A DNA stretch of 64,000 nucleotides from Streptomyces sp. NBC_01497 (lineage in GTDB: Bacteria > Actinomycetota > Actinomycetes > Streptomycetales > Streptomycetaceae): the NCBI RefSeq assembly GCF_036250695.1, contig NZ_CP109427.1, positions 5,766,001-5,830,000 on the forward strand, read 5' to 3'. Below, piece after piece: positions 30,594-38,777 of this stretch. How positions within the stretch are numbered: the stretch's first letter is position 1; every line of letters starts with the position of its first letter. The notes under the pieces were generated by a model, which was not told the origin of the DNA, ran no database searches, and worked only from the letters and a program-made list of their open reading frames with translations. The position numbers were made by a program, and so were the translations under genes.

Positions 30594-31856
30594 TCACGTC
30601 CGTTCCAGCGCGCGGTCCACCAGGGCGCCCGCCGCCCCCGACCAGCGCTCCGGGGGCAGGAGGTCCCCGAAGCCCGCCGCCTCGGCCACCTCCGCGAACG
30701 GTGCGTCCGCCGCAGCCGCGCGGTCGATCAGTTTCCCCACTTCCTGCTTGCCCAGCTCCGTCGCGAAGCGCTCGCTGACGATCAACCCGCCCGTCAGGGA
30801 GAGGTTGCGCGCCATACGATCCGGGAAGATCCGCAATCCGGACGCCAGTTGAGCCGTGTGCTCAGCCGAACCGCCCGCGAGGCGCAGGAGTTCACGCAGC
30901 GGGGTCCACTCGGCGTGCCAGGCACCGGCCGGCCGCTCGTCCTCGGCCGGAACCGCGCAGAGCAGGACGGACAGGTGGGCGGGTGCCTGCCGGGCGGCGG
31001 CCGCCACCAGCGTCGCGTGCACGGGGTTCGCCTTGTGCGGCATCGCCGACGAAGCGCCGCCGCTGCCTTCCGCGACCTCGGCGACCTCCGTGCGCGACAG
31101 GGTCAGCACGTCCACGGCCGTCTTGCCCAGGGCCGAGCAGGCGAAGGCGAGCGCACAGCCCAGGTCCGCGACCGGGGTGCGCAGGGTGTGCCACGGCAGC
31201 ACGGGTTCTGTCAGGCCGAGTTCCCGGGCGTACGCCGCCGCGTGGGCTAGCGCGGCCGCGCCGCCCAGCGCGGCCAGTGTGCCCGCCGCGCCGCCCAGTT
31301 GGGCGGGCAGCCGTACCGCCGCCAGGCGGTCGCGGGCGTCCAGGACCAGCGAACGCCAGCCCGCCGCCTTCAGCCCGAACGTCGTCGGGACCGCGTGCTG
31401 CGTCAGGGTGCGGCCCGGCATCACCGTGTCCCGGTGCTCCGCCGCGAGGCGCGCCAGCGCGGTCGCCGTACGCTCCAGATCCGCCAGGATCAGCCGCCGT
31501 GTCCGGGCTGCCACCAGCATCAGCGCGGTGTCCAGGATGTCCTGGCTGGTCGCGCCCCGGTGCACGTACCGCGCCGAGGGCGCGCCGACCGCGCCGCGCA
31601 GCGCCTCGGCCAGCGGGATCACCGGGTTGCCGCCCGCGCGGGCACGCAGGGCCATCTCCCGTACGTCCAGCCGGGCCCCGGCCGCCGCGATCGCCTCGAC
31701 GGCCTCGCGCGGCGCGCCCTGTGCCCGGGCGAGTGCGGTCTCCGCCGCGACGAGGGCCCGTAGCAGCGCCGCGTCGCCGGTCGCGGACTCGGCCGCCGTA
31801 TCCGTGGCGGCCGACGTCAGCAGCCCGAACAGCCCGCCGGCTTCAGTGGAACTCAA
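30594..31856 (-). CDS. pcaB: 3-carboxy-cis,cis-muconate cycloisomerase PcaB
   Basis: PcaB lactonises 3-carboxymuconate to 4-carboxymuconolactone in the protocatechuate branch of the beta-ketoadipate pathway. It belongs to the fumarase/adenylosuccinate lyase superfamily, with signature GGASSAMPHKANPVHATL, and HRGATSQDILDTALML lies in the active site. The 420-residue length is usual. The start is TTG 31856 (SSTEAGGLFG follows), overlapping the end of pcaG by 14 bp, with a GGGAGAAGGGG purine run upstream. It is the last gene of the pca operon here; no pcaL follows, and the next gene (GNAT) is on the other strand. Confidence 0.92.
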   Translation of the reverse strand: MSSTEAGGLFGLLTSAATDTAAESATGDAALLRALVAAETALARAQGAPREAVEAIAAAGARLDVREMALRARAGGNPVIPLAEALRGAVGAPSARYVHRGATSQDILDTALMLVAARTRRLILADLERTATALARLAAEHRDTVMPGRTLTQHAVPTTFGLKAAGWRSLVLDARDRLAAVRLPAQLGGAAGTLAALGGAAALAHAAAYARELGLTEPVLPWHTLRTPVADLGCALAFACSALGKTAVDVLTLSRTEVAEVAEGSGGASSAMPHKANPVHATLVAAAARQAPAHLSVLLCAVPAEDERPAGAWHAEWTPLRELLRLAGGSAEHTAQLASGLRIFPDRMARNLSLTGGLIVSERFATELGKQEVGKLIDRAAAADAPFAEVAEAAGFGDLLPPERWSGAAGALVDRALERT

Positions 31857-32463
31857 GGAAGACCGTTTCCCCTTCTCCCTGCAGGCGGATGTCGAAGCGG
31901 TAGGTACGGTGCCGCGCCGGCCCCTCCTCGCGGCGTGCCACCAGGGTCGCCCGCCGCGCCGGGTCCAGCGCCCCGAGCAGCGCGTCCCGTCCGTCCGTCA
32001 GGTACACCCGCGTGTAGAGGTGGTGGGTGAGGCCGCGCGCGAACACGCACACGCTGAGATACGGCAGCGGCTCCGGCACCCGGGGGGGCAGGGTCCGCAG
32101 CGTGTAGTGCCCGTCCGCGTCGGTCGGGACCCGGCCGAAGCCGGTGAAGTCCACGCCGTTGCGTCCGAGGAACCCGCCGGTCACCCCGTCGCGCCGCATC
32201 GATCCCGGCAGGCCCGTGCCGGGGCCGCCCTGCCAGAACTCCAGCAGCGCGTCGGGCACCGGCGCCCCCGCGCCGTCGTACACGTGACCGTGCACCGTGA
32301 CGGCCTCCGGGTGCCCGGCGGGTGCGATGTCACCGCCACCGGGGAACGGCAGCGCGTACCCGTAGAACGGGCCCACGGTCTGCGAGGGCGTCGGCGCGGA
32401 AACCGGCGCCGGGGCCGGCCCGGACGTCGGTACGGATGGCGTTGCGGACGTCGGCTCCGGCAT
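31843..32463 (-). CDS. pcaG: Protocatechuate 3,4-dioxygenase alpha subunit PcaG
   Basis: With PcaH it forms the non-haem iron dioxygenase that cleaves protocatechuate between the hydroxyls. The 206-residue subunit has TPSQTVGPFYGYALPF near the N-terminus, the beta-sandwich FTGFGRVPTDADGHYTLRTL, and PYLSVCVFARGLTHHLYTRV, where the beta subunit has iron ligands. The alpha subunit does not bind iron. ATG 32463 overlaps the pcaH stop (ATGA). The first 25 residues, rich in Pro, Ala and Ser, are longer than usual. Confidence 0.93.
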   Translation of the reverse strand: MPEPTSATPSVPTSGPAPAPVSAPTPSQTVGPFYGYALPFPGGGDIAPAGHPEAVTVHGHVYDGAGAPVPDALLEFWQGGPGTGLPGSMRRDGVTGGFLGRNGVDFTGFGRVPTDADGHYTLRTLPPRVPEPLPYLSVCVFARGLTHHLYTRVYLTDGRDALLGALDPARRATLVARREEGPARHRTYRFDIRLQGEGETVFLEFH

Positions 32464-33233
32464 CAGCGACCCTCCTCGATCCAGGTGGCGGACGGTCCGT
32501 CCAGCACGATGTCCCAGCGGTAGCCGAGCGAGAACTCGGGCCGTGACAGCTCGTGGTCGTACGTCGCGACGAGCCGCTCCCGCGCCGCCCGGTCCGTCAC
32601 CGACTGGAGGATCGGGTCGTAGGGGAACAGCGGGTCCCCTGGGAAGTACATCTGCGTCACCAGGCGCTGGGTGAACGCCTGCCCGAACACGGAGAAGTGG
32701 ATGTGCGCGGGCCGCCAGGCGTTGTCGTGGTTGCGCCACGGGTACGCGCCCGGCTTGACGGTCGTGAAGGAGTACGTGCCGTCGTCGCCGGTGAGGACCC
32801 GGCCGACTCCGGTGAAGTGGGGGTCCAGCGGCGCCGGATGGTCGTCGCGCTGGTGTGCGTAGCGCCCGGACGCGTTCGCCTGCCACAGCTCGATCAGCTG
32901 ACCGGCGAGCGCCCTGCCGCGCCCGTCGAGGAGCCGGCCCGAGACGGTGATGCGCTCCCCGAGCGGCTCGCCGTGGTGCTGCCGGGTCAGGTCGCGGTCC
33001 AGCGCGGTCACGTCCGTGCTGCCGAACACCGGACCGGACAGCTCGACCGTCTCCGGGTCTCCGTCGGCGGCGACCGCCACCAGCGGCTGCCGCGGGTGGC
33101 GGAGCACCGAACTGCGGTACGGGGCATAGGAGCGCGAGGGGTGGTGGGCGGCGGGAGCGCCGTCCGCGCGGCCCTTCTCGTACGCGTCGCGCGCGGCCCG
33201 GATCTCCGCCGATATCTCGTCCTGGGTGGTCAT
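32463..33233 (-). CDS. pcaH: Protocatechuate 3,4-dioxygenase beta subunit PcaH
   Basis: This is the iron-binding subunit. All four ligands are visible: Tyr in NASGRYAHQRDDH, Tyr in VKPGAYPWRNHDN, and the two histidines in WRPAHIHFSVFG. The 256-residue length is normal. It is coupled to pcaG (ATGA overlap) and to pcaJ (4-bp overlap), so the I-J-H-G-B genes form one operon read leftwards. In the S. coelicolor order, as I recall it, pcaF lies between pcaJ and pcaH; here they are directly joined. Confidence 0.95.
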   Translation of the reverse strand: MTTQDEISAEIRAARDAYEKGRADGAPAAHHPSRSYAPYRSSVLRHPRQPLVAVAADGDPETVELSGPVFGSTDVTALDRDLTRQHHGEPLGERITVSGRLLDGRGRALAGQLIELWQANASGRYAHQRDDHPAPLDPHFTGVGRVLTGDDGTYSFTTVKPGAYPWRNHDNAWRPAHIHFSVFGQAFTQRLVTQMYFPGDPLFPYDPILQSVTDRAARERLVATYDHELSRPEFSLGYRWDIVLDGPSATWIEEGR

Positions 33234-34096
33234 GACGCCTTCCTCCCCGCGGCCTTGAGCGTGCGCAGCGCGGCCAGCTCACCGGCCGTGGGCGGCGCGG
33301 TCGTGGCGACGTCGGGGGCGACCTTCAGGTCCCATCCGGTCGCCGCCCTGACCTGGTCCACCGTGACGCCGGGATGGGTCTCGGTCAGCACCAGCTCCGA
33401 GGTGGCCGGGTCGGGCCGCAGGATGCCGAGGTCCGTGATGACCGCGACGGGCCCCTCGCCCCGCATCCCGTACTTGGCCCGGTCGCCGGGGCCGGAGCCG
33501 TGGCCCATCGTCGTGACGAAGTCGAGCGTGCCGACGAAACCCCGGGGGGTGTGGCGCAGCACGAGCAGGACCTTCTTGCAGTTCGCGGCGATCTCCGGAG
33601 CCCCGCCGGCGCCCGGCAGCCGGGCCTCGGGCCTGTCCGCGCCGCGTGCGACGACCGTCGTGTTGACGTTGGCGAACCGGTCGACCTGGGCGGCGCCGAG
33701 GAAGCCGACGTCGATCCTGCCGCCCTGGAGCCAGTAGTTGAACATCTCCGGTACCGCGACGACCGCGTCGGCGGTGTCGGCGAGTTCGCCGTCGCCGATG
33801 GACAGCGGCAGCCGGGTCGGCCGGGAGCCGATCGTGCCCGACTCGTAGATCAGCACGAGGTCGGGCTCGTGGGTCGCGCGCGCCAGGTTCGCGGCGGTGG
33901 ACGGCAGGCCGATGCCGACGAAGCAGGTACGTGAACCGGCCAGTGCGCGGGCCGCGTTGACCTCCATCAGCTCGTCACTGGTGAAACCGCCGGCGCGCCT
34001 CGCGTCCTGGTCCACACCGCCACCGACGCCACCGACGCCGCTGGTGCCGTTGTTGTCGCTGCCGCCGCGCGATGTCTCTCCGGTCGCGTCGCTCAT
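33230..34096 (-). CDS. pcaJ: 3-oxoadipate CoA-transferase subunit B PcaJ
   Basis: PcaI and PcaJ transfer CoA from succinyl-CoA to beta-ketoadipate. The 288-residue beta subunit contains the active-site glutamate in LVLIYESGTIGSRP and the conserved GIGLPSTAANLARATHEPDL. The first 35 residues are Gly/Ser-rich and unusual. Actinobacterial enzymes of this type are also annotated as generic or glutaconate-like CoA-transferases; placement next to pcaHGB supports the beta-ketoadipate role. It overlaps pcaI and pcaH by 4 bp each. Confidence 0.9.
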   Translation of the reverse strand: MSDATGETSRGGSDNNGTSGVGGVGGGVDQDARRAGGFTSDELMEVNAARALAGSRTCFVGIGLPSTAANLARATHEPDLVLIYESGTIGSRPTRLPLSIGDGELADTADAVVAVPEMFNYWLQGGRIDVGFLGAAQVDRFANVNTTVVARGADRPEARLPGAGGAPEIAANCKKVLLVLRHTPRGFVGTLDFVTTMGHGSGPGDRAKYGMRGEGPVAVITDLGILRPDPATSELVLTETHPGVTVDQVRAATGWDLKVAPDVATTAPPTAGELAALRTLKAAGRKAS

Positions 34097-34938
34097 CGTA
34101 CGGTCGCCTCCGCTTCGCTGCTCCCGGCGCCGGCCGCGCCCCTGACCTCTGTGTCCAGCCAGCGCGTGAACGCCTCACGGTCCCGGGCGATCGCGTCCCA
34201 CGCCGTGTAGAAAGCGTTGTCGCGCTCCGAGTAGCCCGTCGCGTACGAGGGGTGCGCACCGCCCGGCACGACGCTCACCGCGTCCACCACCCAGTGCGGC
34301 AGCACCACGGCGCCCGGTCGCGGCTCCAGCGCGTCCACGACCTCCTCGACGGTCACCAGCGAGCGCCGCGCGGCGAGGACGGCCTCCTTCTGCACGCCGG
34401 TCAGGCCCCACATCTGCACATTGCCCGCGCGGTCGGCGCGCTGCGCGTGGATGATCGCCACATCGGGGTTGAGCGCGCGTACCGCTGCCAACTCCTCGCC
34501 GGTGAACGGGCAGACGACCGTCGCGACGGTGTCCGTACGCGTCGGGAGGTCGGAGCCGCGATAGCCGCGCAACGTGGCGAAGGGCAGCCCGGAGGCGCCC
34601 GCCACATAGCGGTTGGCCATCCCCGCGTGGCTGTGCTCGTCGAGCTCCAGCGGGCGGGGCCAGCCGTTCTCCACGGCGTCCCGGAACCGGTGCAGCGACC
34701 CGACACCCGGGTTGCCGCCCCAGGAGAAGACCAGCTTGCGGACGAGGCCCGCCCCGATGAGCTGGTCGTAGACGACGTCGGGGGTCATACGCGCGAGTGT
34801 CAGGTCGGTGATGCCCTGGCGGATGATCTCGTGCGCGGCGGCGAACGGGATCAGATGGGTGAACCCCTCCAGCGCGACGGTGTCCCCGTCGTGGACGAGT
34901 TCCGCCACGGCGTCGTGGAGGCTGCGCATCCCGGCCAT
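34093..34938 (-). CDS. pcaI: 3-oxoadipate CoA-transferase subunit A PcaI
   Basis: The 281-residue alpha subunit has VHDGDTVALEGFTHLIPFAA near the start and NPDVAIIHAQRADRAGNVQM, both conserved in family I CoA-transferase A subunits. ATG 34938 (MAGMRSLHDAVAELV) has GAGGAGAGAGAGG upstream on the minus strand; MRSLHDAV, three codons later, is also possible. It is the first gene of the pca operon and is divergent from the MarR regulator, with a 190-bp operator region between them. Confidence 0.9.
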   Translation of the reverse strand: MAGMRSLHDAVAELVHDGDTVALEGFTHLIPFAAAHEIIRQGITDLTLARMTPDVVYDQLIGAGLVRKLVFSWGGNPGVGSLHRFRDAVENGWPRPLELDEHSHAGMANRYVAGASGLPFATLRGYRGSDLPTRTDTVATVVCPFTGEELAAVRALNPDVAIIHAQRADRAGNVQMWGLTGVQKEAVLAARRSLVTVEEVVDALEPRPGAVVLPHWVVDAVSVVPGGAHPSYATGYSERDNAFYTAWDAIARDREAFTRWLDTEVRGAAGAGSSEAEATVR

Positions 34939-35003
34939 CCGGCCTCTCTCTCCTCGGATCACCGGAGCGGTGACCGCTCCGCGTGCTCGTTGTTCAAAAT
35001 GCT

Positions 35004-35078
35004 CTGTGTACTGACGGTTCTCTACTGAACCCGTACACTTCCAGGCAGTTCGGCGGTCGTCAATAGCTCAGTACACGG
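35004..35078. promoter_or_regulatory. Candidate PcaV operator pair
   Basis: CTGTGTACTGA at 35004-35014 has an inverted partner TCAGTACACGG at 35068-35078 (one mismatch), and a further GTACAC half-site lies at 35033. These sit between pcaI and the MarR gene, upstream of both. A MarR repressor bound here could control both directions. The exact site needs footprinting. Confidence 0.55.
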
Positions 35079-35127
35079 AGCAAATGAAGTATTGGGCACG
35101 GTTATCCAACAGCGGAGTGTGGGGCGC

Positions 35128-35571
35128 ATGGCAGCGGTCGATCTCAGTACGCACCCCGGTCACCTGGCCCGCAGACTCCAGCAGGCGCACACGTTGCTCT
35201 GGTCGACGCTCGTCTCGCAGGAGACCACCTCACCGCAGTTCGCCGTGCTCAACACCCTGGTGGAGAAGCCCGACATCGACCAGCGCACGCTGGGCGAGGA
35301 GGTACGGCTCGACCGCTCGACGGTCGCGGACGTCGTCGCCCGGCTGGCCCGGCGCGGCCTGCTGGAGCGGGTACGGGACCCACTCGACGGGCGGCGCAAC
35401 GTGCTGCGCGCGACAGCCGAGGGGGCGAGGGCACACCGCAGGCTCGCCGCCCGGACGGAGGCCATGAACATGGTCTTCCTCGCACCGCTGGAGGAGGACG
35501 AGCGGGCGACGCTGCTGCGGCTGATCGCGCGGGTCGCGGACGAGGCGGAAAAAGTTCGCGACCGGGCGTGA
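35128..35571 (+). CDS. pcaV: MarR-family regulator, PcaV-like
   Basis: The 147-residue winged-helix protein has TSPQFAVLNTLVEKPDIDQRT and the recognition region RLDRSTVADVVARLARRGLL, with the wing RVRDPLDGRRNVLRAT. S. coelicolor PcaV, also MarR-type and divergent from pcaI, is known to repress the pca operon and to bind protocatechuate; position and size support the same role here. ATG 35128 (MAAVDLSTHPG) is preferred to an in-frame TTG at 35092. The wing and the arginine-rich end of the recognition helix look intact. Confidence 0.85.
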   Translation: MAAVDLSTHPGHLARRLQQAHTLLWSTLVSQETTSPQFAVLNTLVEKPDIDQRTLGEEVRLDRSTVADVVARLARRGLLERVRDPLDGRRNVLRATAEGARAHRRLAARTEAMNMVFLAPLEEDERATLLRLIARVADEAEKVRDRA

Positions 35572-35589
35572 GGTCTTCGGCGGTGCCGG

Positions 35590-35748
35590 GGCCGCGTGCT
35601 GGTGGCGTCGGGCGCAGGCGCCGCCGTCGGGCACGAGGTCCGAGCGCACGGCGGCCGTGGCGGCGGCCGACGCCAGGTGGAGCACGGCCGCGGCCACCTC
35701 GGGAGGCCGGCCGTCCGGCCGGGCGGCGACGCGTGCCGCCGTCGCGGC
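35590..35748 (-). pseudogene. Possible relic of a short-chain dehydrogenase C-terminus
   Basis: Read leftwards, one minus-strand frame gives RPPEVAAAVLHLASAAATA and then SDLVPDGGACA, matching the usual SDR end (RPEEVAAAVLFLAS...VDGG). No start, no Rossmann part and no stop at the expected place are present. It begins immediately after the sortase stop codon. With only about 50 residues in a high-GC frame, chance resemblance is possible. Confidence 0.35.
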
Positions 35749-36408
35749 TCAGCCCCGGACGCCGGTGAGGTGGGCGTAGGTGACCACGTTGCCCTCGTAG
35801 CCCGTGCTCGGCGAGAAGCCGCCCCCGCAGGTGATCACGCGCAGTTCGGGGCGGTTCGCCGCCGCGTAGACCTTGTGGTTGGGAAAGGCGCTGTTCTTGT
35901 AGACCTCGACCGCGTCCACGCCGAACACCGCTGTGCGCCCGTCACGCCGGGTGATCTCGATCCGGTCGCCCTTGCGGAGCGTGCCCAGGTTGTAGAAGAC
36001 GGCCGGGCCGCGCGCCGTGTCCACATGGCCTGCCACGATCGCGGTGCCCTTCGCGCCGGGCGTCGTCCCCCGCTCGTACCAGCCCGCGAGATCGCCGCGG
36101 GAGGCCGGGGGCGCGTCGAGGCGCCCGTCCCGGGTCAGGCCGAGGCCCGCCATCGGGGCGTCCACGCCGATACGCGGGATACGCAGCCGTACGGGTGCCG
36201 ACGCCGGCAGCGGTGCGGGACCGGGGCGTGCGTGGGGGACCGCCGCCGTGCGCCCCGCGCCGCCGGGCTCCGCGTGGCCCGCGAAGGCCTGCGTCACCGT
36301 CGGAGCGGGTGGTGTCACGGGCCGCAGCCCCGTCTGTACGAGCCAGAGGCCGACGCAGGCGGCCGTGGCCAGCCCCCAGGCCCTGCCCTTGGCGCCGTTG
36401 GCGCTCAT
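35749..36408 (-). CDS. Class F sortase
   Basis: The 219-residue membrane-anchored transpeptidase has an N-terminal membrane segment (GLATAACVGLWLVQTGL), a Pro/Ala-rich linker and a sortase barrel. VRLRIPRIGVDAPMAGLGL starts the barrel, GTAIVAGHVDTARGPAVFY has the catalytic His, and ELRVITCGGGFSPSTGY has the catalytic Cys. The usual downstream arginine of other classes is not obvious after TCGG, which ends GYEGNVVTYAHL. ATG 36408 has AAAGGG upstream. The neighbouring signal-peptide protein at 36719 is its likely partner or substrate. Confidence 0.85.
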   Translation of the reverse strand: MSANGAKGRAWGLATAACVGLWLVQTGLRPVTPPAPTVTQAFAGHAEPGGAGRTAAVPHARPGPAPLPASAPVRLRIPRIGVDAPMAGLGLTRDGRLDAPPASRGDLAGWYERGTTPGAKGTAIVAGHVDTARGPAVFYNLGTLRKGDRIEITRRDGRTAVFGVDAVEVYKNSAFPNHKVYAAANRPELRVITCGGGFSPSTGYEGNVVTYAHLTGVRG

Positions 36409-36718
36409 GCCGTGACCCTTTCTGCCCGGGCCGGGACCGGGACCGGGGACGGACCGAATGAACGGGTGGAGCGGGTGAGTGGGTGAAGACGACGCGGCTG
36501 CTGGGGCCGAGGCCGAGGCCGAGGCCGATGACGCAGCCGAAGCAGAGGGCGAGGACGCGGCCGGCGGGGCGGTGCAGCCGGGGGCCGACGCAGCCGTGCG
36601 CGGCGGATCGGACGGGAGAGCCGTGGCATGGAGGTCCCCGCCCGCGTCAGCGAAAAGCGTGACGAGGGCGGGGACTTGGGGCGGGTGCGGGCATTCGGCG
36701 GGTGGGATCCGCGGCCCG
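36409..36718. other. GC-rich intergenic region between sortase and surface protein
   Basis: These 310 bases contain short GCCGAG and GGGACC runs and no supported gene. Open frames here read as Pro/Arg or Ala/Glu low-complexity sequence and lack ribosome-binding sites. Confidence 0.5.
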
Positions 36719-37453
36719 TCAGCTCTGCGTGCCGCTCGCCCGGCGACGCAGGAGCCATACCCCGCCCACGGCGGACCCGGCCAGAACGGCCGAACCCACC
36801 GCGACCTTGGGGACATCGACATGCACACTGCCGCCCACCCCGGTATGGAGGTGGCCGTGCGGTATCCCGGAAGGCGGCCCGGCCGGCCGGGCCGGCCCGG
36901 CCTGGTCGTCGGATCCGGCCTGGTCGTCGGATCCGGCCTGGTCGTCGGATCCGGCGGGCCCGACCGGGTACCCGGGGGCGGCCGGACGCGCGGACTCCTC
37001 GGGGTCGCCCGGGAGGAGCGACGCGCCGGGATCGTCGGGCGCCGGCGGCAGCCCGGGGTCCTCCACCCGACCGGTCTGCTTCTGGCTCCCCGCATCGAGC
37101 GGCGGCGACGCGGAGTGACCTGGCACCGCACCCGCGCTCGCCGCGGCCTTCGGGTCGTCCTGGGCCTGGTCGCCGTCGTCGGGGGGCAAGCCGTCCGACC
37201 CCGGTGCCACGTCGTCCTCGCCCGCACCGGCAACCGCCGTGCCTGTGCCCGTGCCCGGGGCCGTCGCGTCGGGCCCGACGGGCCCGGGCACGGGCACGGC
37301 CTTGCGGGCGACCGACGCGGGGGCGGCGGCCGGGGGACCGTATCCCGGCGATCCCGCGAGCGCGGGTGACGTGCCCGCGGCGGCCAGACCGAGCGACGCG
37401 GCGGCCAGTGCGGCACCGGTCATCAGGCGGGCGGTGCGGGCGGTCCTGGGCAT
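36719..37453 (-). CDS. Secreted or membrane-anchored Pro/Gly-rich protein paired with the sortase
   Basis: The 244-residue protein has a signal peptide (TARLMTGAALAAASLGLAAA, cleavage near ALAGSP) and a long disordered Pro/Gly/Asp region with three SDDQAG repeats. A C-terminal hydrophobic helix (VAVGSAVLAGSAVGGVWLL) is followed by RRR. This end looks like a sortase sorting signal, but no LPxTG or LAxTG motif precedes the helix; SVHVDVPK occupies that place. It may be a plain membrane-anchored partner or use an unusual sorting motif. ATG 37453 (MPRTARTARLM) is the start. I do not recognise its function. The adjacent class F sortase reads the same way 310 bp downstream. Confidence 0.65.
   Translation of the reverse strand: MPRTARTARLMTGAALAAASLGLAAAGTSPALAGSPGYGPPAAAPASVARKAVPVPGPVGPDATAPGTGTGTAVAGAGEDDVAPGSDGLPPDDGDQAQDDPKAAASAGAVPGHSASPPLDAGSQKQTGRVEDPGLPPAPDDPGASLLPGDPEESARPAAPGYPVGPAGSDDQAGSDDQAGSDDQAGPARPAGPPSGIPHGHLHTGVGGSVHVDVPKVAVGSAVLAGSAVGGVWLLRRRASGTQS
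36903..36956. repeat. 18-bp tandem repeat, three copies, encoding SDDQAG
   Basis: The unit TGGTCGTCGGATCCGGCC occurs three times from 36903 to 36956 (the third copy changes at its end). On the minus strand each unit encodes Ser-Asp-Asp-Gln-Ala-Gly in the surface protein. Confidence 0.9.
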
Positions 37454-37967
37454 GCTGTCCTCCGGGAAAGGGTGGTGTCTCCTCTCCAGAGGTAAGGCGT
37501 GCGGACGCCCCCGCGCCTGCTGAGGGCGTATCAGATGGCCGCCCCGGGGGAGCCCGGCCTGGGAGGGCTCGCGGCATCGCCGCAGTTCAGCGCGGGCTCC
37601 CTGCGTCACGGCCACGATCCCGGCCGCCTCGCGCCGAACGGGTGACGTGTTCCGCTTCCGCCGGAACGGGAACCCCTCGGCACGGGAACGGGAACCCCTC
37701 GGCGTCGCGGACCCGAGGGTCGGCAGCGCGGCCGGACCGCCGGTCGCCGCGCCCCGGCTCTCCCGCCGCCGCGGGCCCCGAGGACGGCACAACGGCACCG
37801 GACGGCCGGACGGCACGGGACGGCACAGAACGACGCGGAGCCCGGGGAGTCCGCGGTCCCTGGCGACCACGGCGACTCCGGCGACCGTGCGATCCCTTCG
37901 GCCCTGCCGCTTCGTCCCCTACCGTTGCCGTCCTGTGTCCCATCGGCCCCGACCGAAGGAGCGTTCC
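37454..37967. other. Intergenic region with a 22-bp-period repeat
   Basis: GGAACGGGAACCCCTCGGC is present at 37663-37681 and 37685-37703. Otherwise the 514 bases show no supported gene. AAGGAG at 37956 is the ribosome-binding site of cutA; promoters for the divergent surface-protein gene and cutA must lie here but are not clear. Confidence 0.5.
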
Positions 37968-38333
37968 GTGCCCGACCCCGGTGCTTCGCGTCCAGCGACC
38001 CCGCCTGCGGGCGACTCGTGCCTGGTGGTGCTCACCACGACCGACAGTGCGGCCAAGGCCGAGGCGTTGGCGGCCGGCGCCGTCACGGCCCGCCTCGCGG
38101 CCTGTGCGCAGATCTCGGCGCCCGTCACCTCCGTCTACCGCTGGGAGGGCGTCCTCCGTACGGACCGGGAGTGGCAGATCGTCTTCAAGACGACCCACGA
38201 CGTGTACGACGCGCTGGAGGCGCATCTGCGTGCCGCACACGACTACGACACCCCCGAGATCGTCGCGGTGCCCCTCGTGCGCGGGAGCGCGGACTACCTG
38301 GCCTGGGTGGCGGAACAGACCCGTACCTCGTGA
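37968..38333 (+). CDS. cutA: CutA1-family protein
   Basis: The 121-residue protein has the small trimeric ferredoxin-like CutA1 fold. SCLVVLTTTDSAAKAEALAA starts the domain, ARLAACAQIS and YRWEGVLRTDREWQIVFKTT are the conserved core, and DTPEIVAVPLVRGSADYLAW the end. CutA1 was linked to divalent metal tolerance in E. coli; the actinobacterial role is unclear. GTG 37968 has AAGGAG 6 nt upstream. Its stop overlaps the start of the cyclotransferase-like gene, so the two are coupled. Confidence 0.92.
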   Translation: MPDPGASRPATPPAGDSCLVVLTTTDSAAKAEALAAGAVTARLAACAQISAPVTSVYRWEGVLRTDREWQIVFKTTHDVYDALEAHLRAAHDYDTPEIVAVPLVRGSADYLAWVAEQTRTS

Positions 38334-38761
38334 CCGGGCCACCCTTCTTCGTCTACGGCACGCTCCGCGCCGGGGGCGCCCATCATGACGCGTTCCTGCG
38401 CGGCAGGACGGCGGGCCCGCCGGTCGCGGCCGTCCTGCCGGGGGCAGCGCTGTACGAAGGGCCGGGCTACCCGTACGCGGTTCTGGAAGCGGCCGACGGC
38501 ACCCTCGGCGCCGCGGCCGGCGAGCTGGTGACGGCCGCGCCCGGTGCGTACGCCGGCCTGCTCGCGGCGCTGGACCGGCTGGAGGGCTTCACCGTGCCCG
38601 GAGCACGGAACAACCTGTACGAGCGGGTGTACGGGCCGACGCGCACGGATCGCGGGGTCACGGTCATGGCCTGGGTCTACGTCGCTCCCCCGGATCTCGC
38701 CGCGGAACTGCGCGCACACGGCCGCCGCGTCCCGCACGACGACTGGCGGGCCCGCCCCTGA
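38330..38761 (+). CDS. Gamma-glutamylcyclotransferase-like (BtrG/AIG2 fold) protein
   Basis: The 143-residue protein has FFVYGTLRAGGAHHDAFL, the substrate-binding YGTLR loop, and LLAALDRLEGFTVPG with the probable catalytic glutamate. Family members release 5-oxoproline from gamma-glutamyl compounds or act as repair enzymes; the actual substrate here is unknown. GTG 38330 overlaps the cutA stop by 4 bp. The SanA-like gene converges 16 bp after its stop. Confidence 0.85.
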   Translation: MTGPPFFVYGTLRAGGAHHDAFLRGRTAGPPVAAVLPGAALYEGPGYPYAVLEAADGTLGAAAGELVTAAPGAYAGLLAALDRLEGFTVPGARNNLYERVYGPTRTDRGVTVMAWVYVAPPDLAAELRAHGRRVPHDDWRARP

Positions 38762-38777
38762 TCCGGAGGGGCGCCGT

